From Symsagittifera roscoffensis (taxonomy: Eukaryota > Xenacoelomorpha > Acoela > Convolutidae), in contig NC_087066.1 in NCBI RefSeq assembly GCF_963678635.1, forward strand, positions 4,090,485-4,154,484: a stretch of DNA of 64,000 bases. The letters run 5' to 3'. Below, piece by piece: positions 9,605-24,600 of this stretch. The notes beneath the pieces were generated by a model. That model was given only the letters and a program-made list of their open reading frames with translations, made no database searches and had not been told where the DNA came from. The position numbers and the translations under genes were made by a program. The first letter of the stretch is position 1, and each line of letters starts with the position of its first letter.

Positions 9605-12600
9605 CTGAAGTCAGATAGGTTGATGGTATACATTTTTTAAGTATCTCAGACTTGTAAATTTGGCGAAAAATCAGCTCGTGTTCGAAAAAGGTTATTGCAG
9701 TTTGGTCATGTCTAACTTGGCTAAAAAATAGTCTAATCGATATACTATTTAAACTATTTACAACTTTAAACTTGACACAAATTCACCTATGTAGTGTCAG
9801 AACCCAATTTGCACAATTAGGACATGCACAAAAAATGGAAATGAAGCTCGAGTAAACGTTTTCACGGCTTAAATCAAGCTATTGTAAGATATTAAGTAAT
9901 AGAAATAAGCTATAGTAAGCCTGCTCGCTCGCTATATTCGCTAGAATTGAGACAAAGCAAAAAATTTAAACCTGTTTTTCTCGATACTGAGACAACTTTT
10001 CAAAACTTTTCAATGTCGTTTAAATCACGACTGGAAGGGCTATAATATGATATATTACGCAACCCATTCAGATGATTATTTGTGATACCTGATTTTGCGT
10101 AGACAACAAAAAAAACTAAAACATCCGAATACCGAGCTCCTCCCCATTTTTCACAGGTTAGAAACAATAAGGATAAGAATGGGTAGTCTACCATTTGTAG
10201 GTGACGATGGTGCCGTACTTGGACTGAAAAGCCAGCTCGATAGGATTATCCACATCATGCAGATTGAGAAGCAACAGAGTCTTGCCCCCAATCACTGCCG
10301 ATATCTGAAATGAATTAAGTACACTTCCAACTTACCCAGTTATACCCTGACCTTATTCTACCCTGAACTGCTCCATAATTAGACCCGACCTAATTTTTAA
10401 AACACAATAACCGCATAGACAAGCAACAAGATGTTCATAGCAATACTTCACAAACATTGAGGTCATACAAATCTTACATGCAGCAGCATTATGGATATTT
10501 GGGTCTGGCATTTAAAGAATTTTACAATGATCATATTTAAAAAGATCTTTTTTTTTGTAAAAGAAAAGATTAGTTTTTGTAAAAAAAAAACGTCTGCTAA
10601 AATTGCGCAGCATCTCATTTATCAAATTATTACGACTATGACCAAGACGAGTGTAGTAGAATTAGGAAAGTATGTTCACTTACAGTATTGTCCTGTCCAT
10701 CCACATGTAATTTCTCGTCCATCTTCATGTCTGAGAACTCCACCATACTCGGGTCAGCACGCACTCCCAGCTAAACAAACCAGAATACAATAACAATTAC
10801 AAAGAAGAGTAGCCAGTTGATAGACGGGGAGCACAATGTTGCGACCCCGCAGCCACTGGGAAACTTCTTCAATACTTCTGACAATTCTTGGACTCGCGTA
10901 CAACATATGACTTCAAGTAGACATATCAGCTTTAAAAACTTTCAAGTTAAATGATTCGAAGACAACGCCTTCTAATTTTCCGGTTACCGAAAATTCGAAT
11001 CAGTTTTTTAGACTCAAATCAATTTTGGTAGAAGTTTTTTTGATACAGAGTCGAAACTGCAACTCATAAACTCGAAAATTCACTAACTCAAATAAATAGA
11101 ATTAGATGATCATTTTTAAAAAAAAAACTACATCTCTACGCAGTGATGTACATTTAAATAATATAAAAAAAATTGCAAAAAAAAAACATAAATATTTTGA
11201 CAAATAATCAAATTTGCTGAAAATAACTGAAATATTTGATTTCTTGGCATTTAAGCAATTTACCATTTTTTTCTCGAGCTCGCATTTTTTGCCGCCTAGT
11301 TATTCTAGAAAACGTCATCAAAACTTTCAAAAATTCAAAATTCTTGATATTTTCTAAGAAACTGAAAATTGACTCATTCAGACATCAGTTTAAGTCCCCC
11401 CTAAGCAATCTTTCAAATTATTGTATTTCGATAAAAGTTTTGCATCTATATTTTCCCATCTTAGTTTTTCCATTTTTATAACTCGGATTCGAAATTTTTT
11501 CATGAACCTCAAACGAAAAGCAAAACATACCAGCTTTTCAACAGTTGAACAAAAACAGGCCTACTTGTGTAATTAGTTCAACATCTAAGGTTTGAGGTAG
11601 GTTTGACGCTTCATTATCATGAGATCAGATAAGATACAGTTGCATAGTTCAGTTGCTTCAGACTTGAAAGATTAAAAAACAGCAAAATCCGGAGCAGAAC
11701 AAATATTCTTGAAAACTATTCTAGATGGGTCCAGAGCGGCAACATCTTGGAATGATGACGCCACCAGAAAACAAATCTTCGCAGAATCAAACGAGAGATC
11801 TCAACATTTCTAAGGCTAAAAATCGTACAATTGAAAGAAAATACTTTTACACAGAGGCGAAGTTGCACTTCGCATACACAAGCAAAAATATGACCGATAA
11901 CGCTTCTGTGAAAAACTGAAAGATTAAAACTTTGAGTCTACAAAAATTCTTTAGTGACGCACGCCAATTATGATGCATTAGCAGTACCAGTCAGTTTGAA
12001 AAAAAAATAATTGATTAACCAACTAACATGCCTCAATGTATAGAGAAGTCTATGTAGCAGTAATAACTTGAAAAAACTAAATAAAAAAATGAATTTTTTT
12101 TTTAATTTGAGATTTTTTGTGAAAATCGTCCCCCCACACGCCATATTAAGTACGAAGTGATTAATTTCGCTCCTAGTAACGAATCAATACTGGCAAATAA
12201 GCCTCCTCCTTCAACCAATTTGGAACAATTTCTATGACGGATTAAATCTCCGCTTACGCGTTAATGGCGCGAAATACATCGCGCGTTAATTGCCCCAAAT
12301 TGGTCAAAATGGCCAAAATGGCGATTTTTAAACCCCCGTAATTTTACGAAAAAAATGATCACAGGTGAAATATCTTTCCAAAATCAAGCTCAGGACAACA
12401 ATACTATTTGAATGATATTAAAATTCCGTCAAAAATGTCTAGTTAAAAATGGCTCGTTAAAAATTCCGTCAAAAATGGCTAGTTAAAAACTCCATCAAAA
12501 ATGGCTAGTTACCACGAGCACAAATATTCCGTTGTTTTCGTTACGAAAGTCGGAACAGTAAAAGTCTGTGTTAAAATCTTTAGCATTGGCTGTTCTTAGT

Positions 12601-15600
12601 AGCTGATTATTGATCAAAATGAACACTTTCAAAATGAACACATTTTATCGCAACAATATTGGCGAATTAGATTGAAAAAAAAAGATAGTTCATACTATCG
12701 CACAAGCATGGCTTGTGTAAAGATGGAAAAATGTTGACGCAAAATGACAGAAGATTGAGCAGAGGTGACGTGTAGCTTCGCACCACATGCGATACCACTC
12801 AAAAACTTCGAAAAACCACATCAAAATTTTCCGAAATTTGGAACCAGTTCCAATTTGGAGAAAAGATAACGGGAAAAACAAATAACGACGTTATTATTTA
12901 TTTAAACCATTGGACGAGCGGCGAATAAGCCGATAAAAGCTAAATAAACTTCCGTTGAGTCGAAAACAAAAATACTTTTGAAAAGAAACGAAAACAAAAG
13001 ACTTTTGAAAGCTCTGGAATTCAATTTTTTTAATCGCCGTCGAAAAATACGCAAAAGATAATTGAATACAATAAACCAGTAAGCACATCAAAACAAGTCG
13101 CAACAAAAGAAGTTAAACTAGTCTTGGGAAAAACAAAAAACGAAATTACAAAACACAGGCGAAGTCGAGCTTCGCATCATTTGCGATAAAATACAACAAA
13201 GGCGCTACACCAGATAAACCGAAAAAACTTCAAAAATGTCGCTACAATTAGATCTATGAAAAAGAAAAGGCTCTGGTTTCCAAAAAAAACAATAGCACGA
13301 GAAAAAAAACAAACAATTATATTCAAGATAAAACAGTATTCAAGCTAATGTGCCAATAATTCACAAAGAAAACTCAAAATTTGCAAATATCATCAACTTT
13401 CGGCGCTGTTGAACACATTTTCAGTTTCGGCACTGTTTTACTTCGGATCTGTTGAACGCTCCAAAAAATTAGCTTACAGGAAAAGTCTTCTACCCGATTA
13501 CACTACTTTTGCTAATCGTAAGGATACTTTTGTCCTTTTTTGCTTTCTAATGAATTTCGAGGTTTAGGACGAGCTCAATATTTGTCTTGCTTTCATCAAC
13601 GCTGATTTTGTTTTCACCTCAATCTAAGTTTACACTTTTAAATGAAAATCGGTCAACTCGTCATTCCGTCTAAAGGAATCTACCTAAAAAGAACAATTGC
13701 TACAGGCAATTAAACACAGGAGCTAGCCGCTTCTGACCCAGTCACAGCCTCCTGTGTCACTCGTACAACAACCGGTTACTCTACTCCTGGATTCATTAAA
13801 GACTGATCGTTCACCTGAACCTGGTCACTTCTTGAAACTTACCCAGTTTATCGAATCTGAACCCAAATCAGGCCCCGAGGCAAAACATTTGTGCACAGTT
13901 AATTGACTAAATCACTGCATGTTACTTCATTACTTTAAACTTAGCAAGTCAACCGCTAGCAAATCATTTTCGATCATCGGTAAAAAATGAAGTGGACTCA
14001 GTGAACCGATTGAAATTATGGCCTCAAGAGCCTCATCATCATCACACCAGTGGTAAAATTTTCTTTCGTGTCTCAAATTAACGATGCATGTCATAAAGGT
14101 CAAAGACAGGAAAATATGCGTTTTGTTTTTCTCTAAGACTCTTACACAAAATCTTATTTTATGTTCCGTTACGACAAGAAAAAGTCCTGTCCTACAACAA
14201 CTTGCAACAGAAATATACAAAAAACTGTTGAATATGCACTTCAAAGTAAATTTTATGGTACATTTTTAACAGCAGAAGGTACTTTTTTTACATAAAGACA
14301 ACTAGGATATGCAGGTTGATTGAAGTTCAGATTATAACAACAATCGTTAAATGACAACTGCTCTGCTCTGCTCCTTTACATATCAGAATGGAGAAGACAA
14401 ATTACATATTTCAACAACAAAACAACCAAAAACATTTTTTTGAAGCAAAAGGTAGAAAACAAATTTACTTTCTTTTATTTTGTTTCAAAAACAAGAGTAT
14501 ACTTTTTGAAAATCCGTTATAATTGACACATTTTTTTTTATAATTGCCACAACCGTTTTTTCACACGAACATACAGCAAATTTAGTTATGTTATATTTTG
14601 TGCAGAGCAATTTCTTACTTCTGCTGTTTACTGCTACCTTGACAACTTCAATTTTTAGAGAGTGTTTATTAGACCTAAGAGCACTAATGACCTGAAACTG
14701 ATTTGCTAATGATGCTCCAGTTACACTGGGTTAAAAACCTTTTAAAACAGACGATTATTTTCCGTTCCGTCTCCGATGCTGAAAAAGGTGGGAGAAGATC
14801 AGAACCAATTAAAAACTTTCAGCATTAATCTGACTAATTTAGTATGACCCTACCCCGTAAATGGAAAACTACTCTAAAAAAATTTTTCTGTATTTGGTTT
14901 TCTTAACTTAATTCACAGTGAAAGTCCCTGGTCTGGGCATTTTCTGAAACTACAATCAATATTGATCAAAATGATGAATTTATTGGGTTTAACATAACCA
15001 GGCAAAAATGAAACATAGGTTACTTATAATTCTTTTTATGTCTAGCTCCTATTGATATTAAACAGGCCATTTTCTTACAAACAAACTTTACAAACTCAGA
15101 AAAACAAGAAGGAATCACCACAACGGCGCAAACTTTTCATTTACCCTTTCAACTACTTGTTCTTAAGTTAAGACCAGAAGATAGCGTTTTTTATGTCCAC
15201 GCATCCCCGTCAAATTGAGCATTTATACGAATTGGGAAATAAGGTATTCACTGGAAAATGAGATATCAAAACGTTTAAATGAGACTTCGTTATCGAAAAT
15301 TTGGATAGAATTCAGCTAAGGATTACTTTTTTAAACGAAGCTCGCAGAAAAACTTGGCAAACGGAAAATATATTTTATACGTCTATTACACAAAAAAAAA
15401 TTCAAAAACGAAGTGAACAGGCATCTATTTGGAGACAATTGATTGAAAAAATCTCTGATTGTCATTTTCAAAATAGTAACTCAGTGTGAGCTAACGATCG
15501 ATATGAACTGATTTATATAGCTAACACTATTTTCAAAAACTAACGTTATGAGCAACCCTCAAGACCGATTGCCAGTTAAATTTAACTTATGAAATTGCTT

Positions 15601-18600
15601 TTTCGAGTAGGAAGAGTTGAAGCTTTGAGCTTTGTTACAGTCCAATGTTCCATTTTTCACGATTTTGCAACTGCAGAGCGTTTTTGCTTTCCATGTAGCA
15701 AATTGAATTCAAAGGACTTGAAATTCAAACACAGAAGCAAAGCTGAGCTTCGCGCCACTTGCGATACAACAATTATAGGATGAGTGCAACATGATGGTAA
15801 AAAATAAGCAAACAGAATTTCGAACGATGATACAACTGAAGACGGAAGTGGAAAAACGAGAAAATCATTTACAAATTTGAATTTGAGCACACAAAAATTA
15901 GTGCCAGAGTCTTATTATCTCAAAAGTACTGCATCCTAAGAAAAAAAACCGGTAATTCGGCCGAGCGAATTGAAGCCGACATCCAATACGCTGAAACATG
16001 TAACAACCACATAGGATCCGCGATATCAATACAAGAAGCGTGTGCAAAGTAGACTACATAACTTGGAAACTCAACCAACAAAGTTTAGGACGACAACCAT
16101 AAAGCCGAAAAACTATCAGAAGAAAATTAATATCAAAACTCTACAATTATACAACCAGAATTTTGAGTTCTAGATATAGCATGAGTAGTAACTAGTACCC
16201 GGTATTTAAATTCGAATTTTCATGAAATTGACATGTCAGCAGCATAGAAGCACCATAACTTTCTTTAACTGATTTTGTTAAACTAGTTGTTAACCCCAAA
16301 AAAGACTATATTCCGGTTTGATAACTCTTGCTAATCGCACTCGTAAAAACTTAATATAATCTTATTTTTAACAACGACAAACTATACATACGTCAAAATA
16401 ATTTGATAGAAATCGAATGAAGGGCTTTCTTCGAAAACTTTGGGAAAACCTTATAAGAGAGAAGTACTAATTATGAGAGATTATTGTAAAACTAATAAAA
16501 ATTCTGAATCTGGGCAACTTGCACCGAATTGTAAATAAAAAAACTTCAATTGATTTCAAAAAGATTTCTTATCTGAGAATCTTGAACCAAATTGAGAACT
16601 ATTGACGGTAGCGTTTAATTTCAAAGCCAGGGATGTAGAAAATTGTTTGCTATAAATATAAAGGCCATTGAAAATCACATGATTTATCACTAGCAGTTTC
16701 AAATCGCGATCATAGGCAAAGGTCAACATGAATTTTGTTAAAAAGGTCCAGATAACTTGATTTGCAAATTATTGAATTTCAAGGCAATTCAGAGGCGAAG
16801 CGGAATTTCGCAATTTCTGTGATACATCACGAAAAAAGGATGACAAGATACAGTGCTGATTTAAAGAAGCTTCTTGTGATATATATTTCTCATCAATTAA
16901 CAAAGTAGTTTCAGCGTAATTCTTGATTAATTGAAAAAAGCCAAAAACATTCTATATGTAATATCCGTCTAAAATATATTTTACGTTTTCCAAGTTTTTC
17001 TACGAGCTTCGTTTTGAAAAAGTAATCCTTAGGTAAATTCTATCCAGAATTTCGATAAGGAAGTCTCATTTAAAAGTTTTGATATCTGATTTTCCAGTCG
17101 AATTCCTTATTTCCCAATTCGCATAAATGCTCATTTTGGCGGGGATGCGTGGACATAAAAAACGCTATCTTCTGGTCTAAACTTGAGAACAGGTAGTTTA
17201 AAGATTAAATCAAAAGTTTGCGCCGTTATGGTGATTCCTTGATGTTTCCAAAATGATCAATTGTTGGAGTAAATTTTTGGTTGAGAACTTCGGAGAAAAA
17301 ATTGCACCATATTAATATGATGAAATTCTAAGCAATTTTTGTTCTGTTTTTGTCTAATCTTAACCCAATTTGAAAAAACTTGTTTGAAAATTCAAGTTTT
17401 AATCATTTTGTCTAATTTGGATAATTTAAATCAGCACTAAGTCATTTTGACAAAAAATATGCTAAAAATATGACAAAAATTATGCAAAAAATATCAAAAT
17501 TTTGATTGAAAATGTTCAAAAAAGATCTGCAATGAGCTAGAATTGATTTCCGATTTCAAGACTAGGAGTCATACGTCCCAGCATCTGCTCCGCTTGTGTT
17601 AAAACTAATTCCAACAAAAAGTTCAAAGATTTATCTCATTTTCGAATATCATTTTGGAAAAAACATGTTGCGAAAGACAGTTACTAGTATTTGATAAGCA
17701 TTAAACAGGAGTAGTTTATGATCGGTGAGTAAGCTAACAAAACTGGGGTAGAGTTGAGTAAAAAACAACATGCATAAAATTTGAGGCTACCATTTGAATT
17801 TTAGTCCATTTTCACATGCCACGCAGCAGGCACGCAAATTAAAAAGAACTTCACCCTTCAAATGACAACAATTAAAATTGTTATGCCGATAGCCGCAACA
17901 TTTAAAGCCGAGTAAACGGGGTATTCGGAATAAATGAAAATATAGAAAACTGGAGTTAGGTTCGAATACAGCAACTTTAAAACAGAACAAAAATTTCAAT
18001 TTCATAAAAACTCAAAATATGTATGTTGATTCACAGAATTGCTTTCTTTTTATCCATTAAAAAATTGTTTGTTGGAAAAAATAGTTCCAAAAAATAGTAA
18101 ACTCTTTAGTTAAAAACATATGAAAAAAATTCATGTAACGCCCACATAGGATCCACGATAGATATACCAGTCACGTATGCACAGTAGACTACATAATTTG
18201 GAAACCATCAGCAGAAAATAAATATCAAAACTCTATAATCATACATGCAATAGTTTGAGTTTTAGATATAGCATGGATTAGCTGCTAGTCCCTGACATTC
18301 GGTAGTTAATTCGAATTTTCATGAAATTGAACATGTAAACATCATAAGTGATTCACGTGATTTTGGTAAACCAGTTGTTAACCCGAAAAAAAGTATCAAT
18401 TTCAATTTGATAATGCTTGCTTATCGCATGCGTACACAAACATAAGAACAAACTAAACATGCACAATATTTCATTTGTTTCGAAAAAAAAGCTGAGCTAA
18501 AGAAGTGATAAGTCAAAGCAAATAAACTAGCTTTTTTGGAACGGCTTTTCATTATCGAGTTTCAAGAAAAAAATATATGGCCCTGTAGCACTTTGAATTT

Positions 18601-21600
18601 TAAGAATAATCTACGGTTGACCGTTTTTTCCAGACAGAAAACTGGATTAATAGGTAAATTAATTATTCCGCTCAGATTTCAAAAAATTAGTATCCACTTT
18701 CGAAACTAATCTACTTTCGAACCCATGGGGCCCTTGAAAGCAATAAGTTGAAGCTCTGCTGTTATCAAACGCTTTAGCATAAAAGTTATATTTGAATTAA
18801 GTAGTTAAATTTTTAAAAATAAAAACTTGGAAAAAAAGAAAAATTTAAGCATGAATTTTCAAGTTAATCAATTTCTGCTAAATTATCATATCAAAACAAT
18901 CTTCCTTTTTTTCACAGTAAGTATCATCCTCGTGAAAAAATAAAGCCACCATAATAATCAAATAACATGTTGGTATATAGTTTTTCGCTACTAGGCTGCT
19001 TAAAAATAGCCAACAGACAGTTGGAAAAGAGTCAATTAACGCAAGTACACGATTAACTTGATTTGTTTTTTGAAAAAATTTCAACTTTCAAAATTCAAAG
19101 ATAAAAAAACAGAAGCCCACAAATATATTCGAGTTTCAATAACAGTTAGAAAAAAAGAAAAGGTAAAACTAAAAAAATTCGGCTATAAGTCCGAATCATA
19201 CTCCCGACCTCAAATTCTAGCAGGTCCTAGCTTCTGCGCCATAGTCGCTTGAAAATAATCAAACACTAGTCTCAAAAAATCCAATAGATGAGATTGATAA
19301 TGCTATGCAGCAAGAGTAACAGTAAATTAGCACCTATTAATATTTGCTATTTGGGCCCGAAAAAATGTCGATTCGTAATATATCATTAAGTTCGATAGCT
19401 CGCCTGTGTAAAAATCAACTTGTTCACAAAAAGGTTCCAGTTTGAAACAAAATTAACGTGAATAAACATAGAGAGCTAATTTTCAAGTCAGTAGGATGGA
19501 ACAAAGATATGAACATTTCCTAAGGTACAGTTGCGAAATGAACTCGAAAACCGAATTTTGAAAACTTCGACTATATAAAGGCTTTTGAGTGGAGCCTTTA
19601 TATAGCTACTTAACATACAATTGACATTTTAATGATAATAGTTAACTATCCCCCCCCCCTGTGCATGTATTATTTTTTGACAACCATTGCTGTATAAAAA
19701 ATGCATTTCAAAAATGTCAAAAATCTATTGGATTTTTATTTTCGCGCGTTCGTATTTGTATTACTCACTGTTTATATAATACCTACATGAAAATTTTTAA
19801 TTAAATATATTTTCTGAAACTTGTTTTCAGCTATTGAAAATGTGGCAGCCAAAGCTGAATTTCTGAAAATACAAACAAGAAGGGGGGATAGTTAATGAGA
19901 ACCAAAATTTTGAAGGTAAATGTGTTTTTAAGGTAAATTAACGCTATTGATTATAACTAACAGCTATCTTCAGGTACAGAACAGCCATGTAGCGTGACAA
20001 GGTTGGTACTGCTGAGGAGTCTCGTGAATAAATTATTGATAAAAGTTTTGGGCATGCCGCTATGAATGCCATAGGCATAAGCTTCAATAGGGAAAGTATC
20101 ATTAATTATTCAGTTGTGTTTATCGTTATCTTCTTTACTTTCTGTTTAAAAAAATACTTTTCAGTCTAAATCGAAACAGGCGTCTGTTGTATGTCATTCG
20201 TTTGAAATCAAAAACCAACTTCTAGTCAACTTTCCCCAGTATTTGACCAACCTAATTAACTATTTCTTTTGGGACTCCAAAGAGCGAAACAAATAAATTC
20301 TGATTTTCCATCAAATCGTTTCCACTCCCTTCATATGTTCAATCTAAATCTTCTTTCAATTTCATTTTAATCAAATGTGCACTAAAAACACTCTTTGGGA
20401 CGAAGTATTATTGACAAGATCGGCTCTCATTGCGTTTTTCACACATTACCCAATCATCAACTCAGCAATGAGTTATTTAATTGTTGGGGAAATTTCTTCG
20501 CAATTTCCCTCCTCCAGTAGAAAACATTTTTAATACTAGCAATTTCAAAGACACTAGTTGAAAAGGAAAAGATAATTGAATAATCGCAAGCTTAAAGATA
20601 ATTGATTGAAATTGCTTCAAAAAAACTCCTCGCGGCTTTTTTCTGAATTTCTTTCTTTTTTCTTTAAAAATTAACTCGGCATTTCAATGAGAAAACATGA
20701 CAGATGATACTTATCGGATAACTAACCCTAAGTTTCAGCATCACTATTTGCTGCAATGATTACTACCCCCAAATCTCAACTGTACACTATAACTACTGAT
20801 TGATTCATCAATCAGTTTCAACAAAAGCACAGTCAGTGAGTCCTATTGTGTCAATGAAGCGACACACAAACAGTCAAATATTGGCTCAGTATATTCCAAT
20901 TATGTTCGTTACTGACTCTAATTTATTTAACATAAGCTTACTTACCATCGGATTCTATTAGTATTCACATTTTGAATCAACATCACAACTATTCTCTGCT
21001 ACAAAATCCTCGACTATGGTAAATTTTGACATTTAGAGTTCGTTTTTTTTACCGTATGACTTACTTTTCAGTCACATCCCAGAATTAAAAAACACTCAAA
21101 CACATTTGGTCCTAAATTCTATGTAACTTTATGGTTTTAAACTCAACTCGATTTGGTTCTAAAAATTTTAATACAGATTTTAAAAAAATGATATCCTAGT
21201 AAGAATCCTATTGTCAAAAATGATTGCTTCCGGTAGTCATCAGGCCCTACTTTCCCACCTTAATGAAGTTCCGTAACTGCACCATTAGAAGACAGGCATC
21301 AATTATCAGCTTACTTCTAATTACTTTCCCTGGGTTTCCTGGTCCACCTCAGCCTTGTCCCGCTCGGAGCAGTAAAAGGAGTAGAATTGACAACTAATTA
21401 CTCAGATTTCAGTCATTCTAGACCAACCACTTCCTCTCCTTCCCTTCCACCCCTCGGAGAGAAGCTACGGAACTGATCGCATTTTAACCCTCATTTCTAC
21501 CTCTATTCCTAAAACCCAACACCCCCACACCAATACGCAGATGAGCTTAAAAGCCGACAAAAAAAAACAAATAAGAACCTGAGTCAGGCTCCTCACAACA

Positions 21601-24600
21601 CTAATTTAGATTCCCCCACACCGATAAGTGAAAAAATATTCAAGGGGTACTAAAACCAAGACAAGGATGTTCACTTAAGATATCTCACTTTTGTTCATTC
21701 GTGTTTCCTCCAAAAGCGCCAACTAATATATATTTTTAATTTTTACCTTATTTTTCTAAATCTTTTTCGTAATTCAGAACTCGGAACAACCTGCACTACT
21801 GTCGCAGCTGATCACGTGTGCTAGTTTCTAATTTTTTTCTGCCCTTTTTGAGTGGTGCCTTTTTTGCACATTTTTTGCATTATTTCGATTAACTTTCTGT
21901 TTGTGGTCCATCTGAAGTTAATTTTATCTGCTAATTTATGACAAATCCTTTTCTTCACTACGTGTGGCTCTGTTGCGTTTTTAGTTTCCACCTCTGAACT
22001 CCTTCAGCGAAAGGAGCAGCACAACAACAGAATAATATTGATGGTAGAATTTACACTGCGGCCGATTTAAACTCTTCAACTGTTATATATATTTTACTCT
22101 TCTTTTATTCGGTTTTATTGCCTCTATTTTTGCTTCCTGCTGCCAATAAGAACAAACACAAGACCAAGTTGGCTGATTGAAAATGCAAAAACAACAACAC
22201 ACTACAGCGCCATCTAACGAATATCACCAAATACCAGACACGAACACACAAACTTCAGATGACATTTTCTTGTTTCTTCTACAATAATAATAAATATGTC
22301 AACTTTACGACCAAAAACCTATTAGACATTGGTCTCATCTTCTTCCCTTAATTACTTTTTCCTTTTAAACTCGAAATAAAGGACAATTCTAGTTAGAAGC
22401 CAACCAGTCTTAAACATGCATTCAATTACTAATTTTATCAGAAAAACTGTTCACTAATTAACAACAATATTCAAACAGGTGAACATGAAAATACTTCAGT
22501 TCCTTTCAGCGCGTGTTACTTTATTAGTTCTTACCACGATTTTAAATTGCAGTCGTCAAATTCGTTGCAATCAAAATTTTCAAAAGCTTCTTGACATCAG
22601 TCATTTGAATAATGACTTCATTAATATTTCAAACTACCGTGGTTTGTTTACTGTCACACCAATTACTGTCACCAAACACTCACTTGTTTTCTACACTGAC
22701 TTGGAACACATTTACGTCTTCGATCTACTCAATTCCTGGCTCAAAAAATATCCCCTCGCACAGTTGAGTGATGGCCTTAAAGTTACAAGTTACCATTGCT
22801 CGTCCGTAACCAGCAAGCTAAATGTAATGCAAACTGCCAAAAAGGGAGACGGCTTAACCTCTAACTTAATTTTGTCTATCTGCTTCGAAAAGTGCCAAAC
22901 TGCAGTGATAAATTCTTTTTGCTTTCTTGTTCCAATTAGCGTACAAAATTCTGAAGTCAAATACGACCCAGAAAAAATCATCAAGCTAGAAAACTTCGCC
23001 CAGATTTATCTCTTCGACGAAACTTCTGAAAACGAAGACCGAATTTTGACAGCCCATGGACTAAATACTGGAACTTTAAAACCCTCTGAAGTCATGTTTG
23101 GATACAACCTGGAAACAAACGTTTTGAATATTCGGTGGAGAAACGACTTGGAATTCGATTTCGGATCCAAAATTATCGAAAATAACCAACAGAAAATTCT
23201 TTTGAGCAATTCGCAAAAAATTTTTAAAAATGAAAACGCTATCGGAATTTCGATTTACACGCAAGATAATTGGATACAATCGGACAATGAAGAAATATTC
23301 ACCATTATTGTTAGTAACTTTTCAAACCCCGATGAAACTAAATCCGTATCCTTATCTGCTAAGTGCCAATTTCTAAAAGCCACACCTGAAAAATGCAAGA
23401 ACAAAGATTTGATTCAGTCCAAATTAGCTCTAGCAGATATTTCTGAATCACGAATAACTGTTACTCGCTCTTTAATTCACGATCTGAGCTCAACCGAGTT
23501 CTGCTCGATTGATATCGACGACCTGATTTATCAATATGAGCAATGCTTAAACTCAGCTCAATGCTCAATAAATGGAAAAGAAATTCAGACAACACCAGAC
23601 ATCAGTGCTAAAACTTTTCTCGATATTGAATCATTCTCCGTGATAGACGTGACGGAAAAAGATTTAATGCTAGCAATTACTCGAAATCCAATCAATGACA
23701 AGTTATTACTAGAACGATTTGTGCTGAAAAAATTCAGAAATGCGGATCAAAATACAACTTCTCTTTTTCAACTCGATACCATTTTGATACTTGAAAACAA
23801 TTCTGAATTAGAATTAAAATTAACTCAAAGCCAACTTGTTCTCAAGCAAACATCATCGGCAAAACAAAAGACAGAATTTCTCAAGCTATCCCAATTTTTC
23901 CCTCAATGCGACTCAGCTTCAAATTGTTTTCAATGCCAGTCAAATGTTTTCGGCCTGCGTTCAAAATGCAAATGGCAAAACAATCGCTGCGAGGAAACGT
24001 CAGATCCAAACACCCATCCAATTTGCAGTCCCGTTATCGAATCAGTTTCGCCGACAATTGTTCACCTCACAGAATCTTACGATATCACCATATATGGCAG
24101 CTCACTAAGTCATGAGTTCAAGGTCAGTTGTAAAGTGTTCACAGAAAACAATCCCAAATCTGGAAGCCCACATGATGATGTGATCATTGCTGCAAATCAA
24201 GAACTGAACTCTTTTAACTTCGCAAAGGAGGTTCAATTTAACATAGGCGGAAATTTGGTACATTCCCTCAAATCACTCAAATGTCAAGCCAATTTTGAAA
24301 AAGTTTACAGAGGAGATTTGGAGATGACATTAGATTCAGGATCTGTTGAGTTTCCTTCGCTGATCAAAATCACTGATCCTAAAATAACAAATGTTTATCC
24401 CAAAATTATACCATTTACTACTGGAACACTGCTGACAGTCGAAGGAGAGAATCTCTGGAACGGTGACGTCACAGAGAGAGATCCAGAGCTAGAGATCACC
24501 CAAGTTCATGATGACAACAGGTTTTTAATTGCATGTGCACATACAAACAGGACTGCAAACTCAATAACATTCCTGGTCAAGAAACCAAAAGAAAGTCGGA

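Larger units (their letters stand above)
10771..15100. other. WDR19 intron 4, left part: no gene, short repeats
   Basis: No supported gene. Contents: several A/T homopolymer runs (11120-11190), a short tandem array of about 30-base units (12417-12512, core TCAAAAATGGCTAGTT) and copies of the GCGAAGC/GCTTCGC hairpin repeat listed separately. Open frames of 60-100 codons here have no motif, no splice context and no coding-like composition. Confidence 0.5.
15109..17241. mobile_element. Foldback-type element: inverted arms of ~285 bp around ~1.56 kb
   Basis: Left arm 15109-15392 and right arm ~16957-17241 are inverted copies, about 85-90% alike by eye. Shared strings include GGAATCACCA at the outer ends, GCGCAAACTTTT, and a 20-base exact match beginning GACCAGAAGATAGCG. 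The ~1.56 kb between them has no gene but contains two GCGAAG hairpin repeats. Long inverted arms without an ORF fit a non-autonomous foldback element or an inverted duplication; no target-site duplication was identified. It lies in WDR19 intron 4. Confidence 0.7.

Noticed and set aside
10491-10793. 100-codon plus-strand ORF
   Set aside because: Overlaps WDR19 exon 5 antisense and reads through its splice sites.
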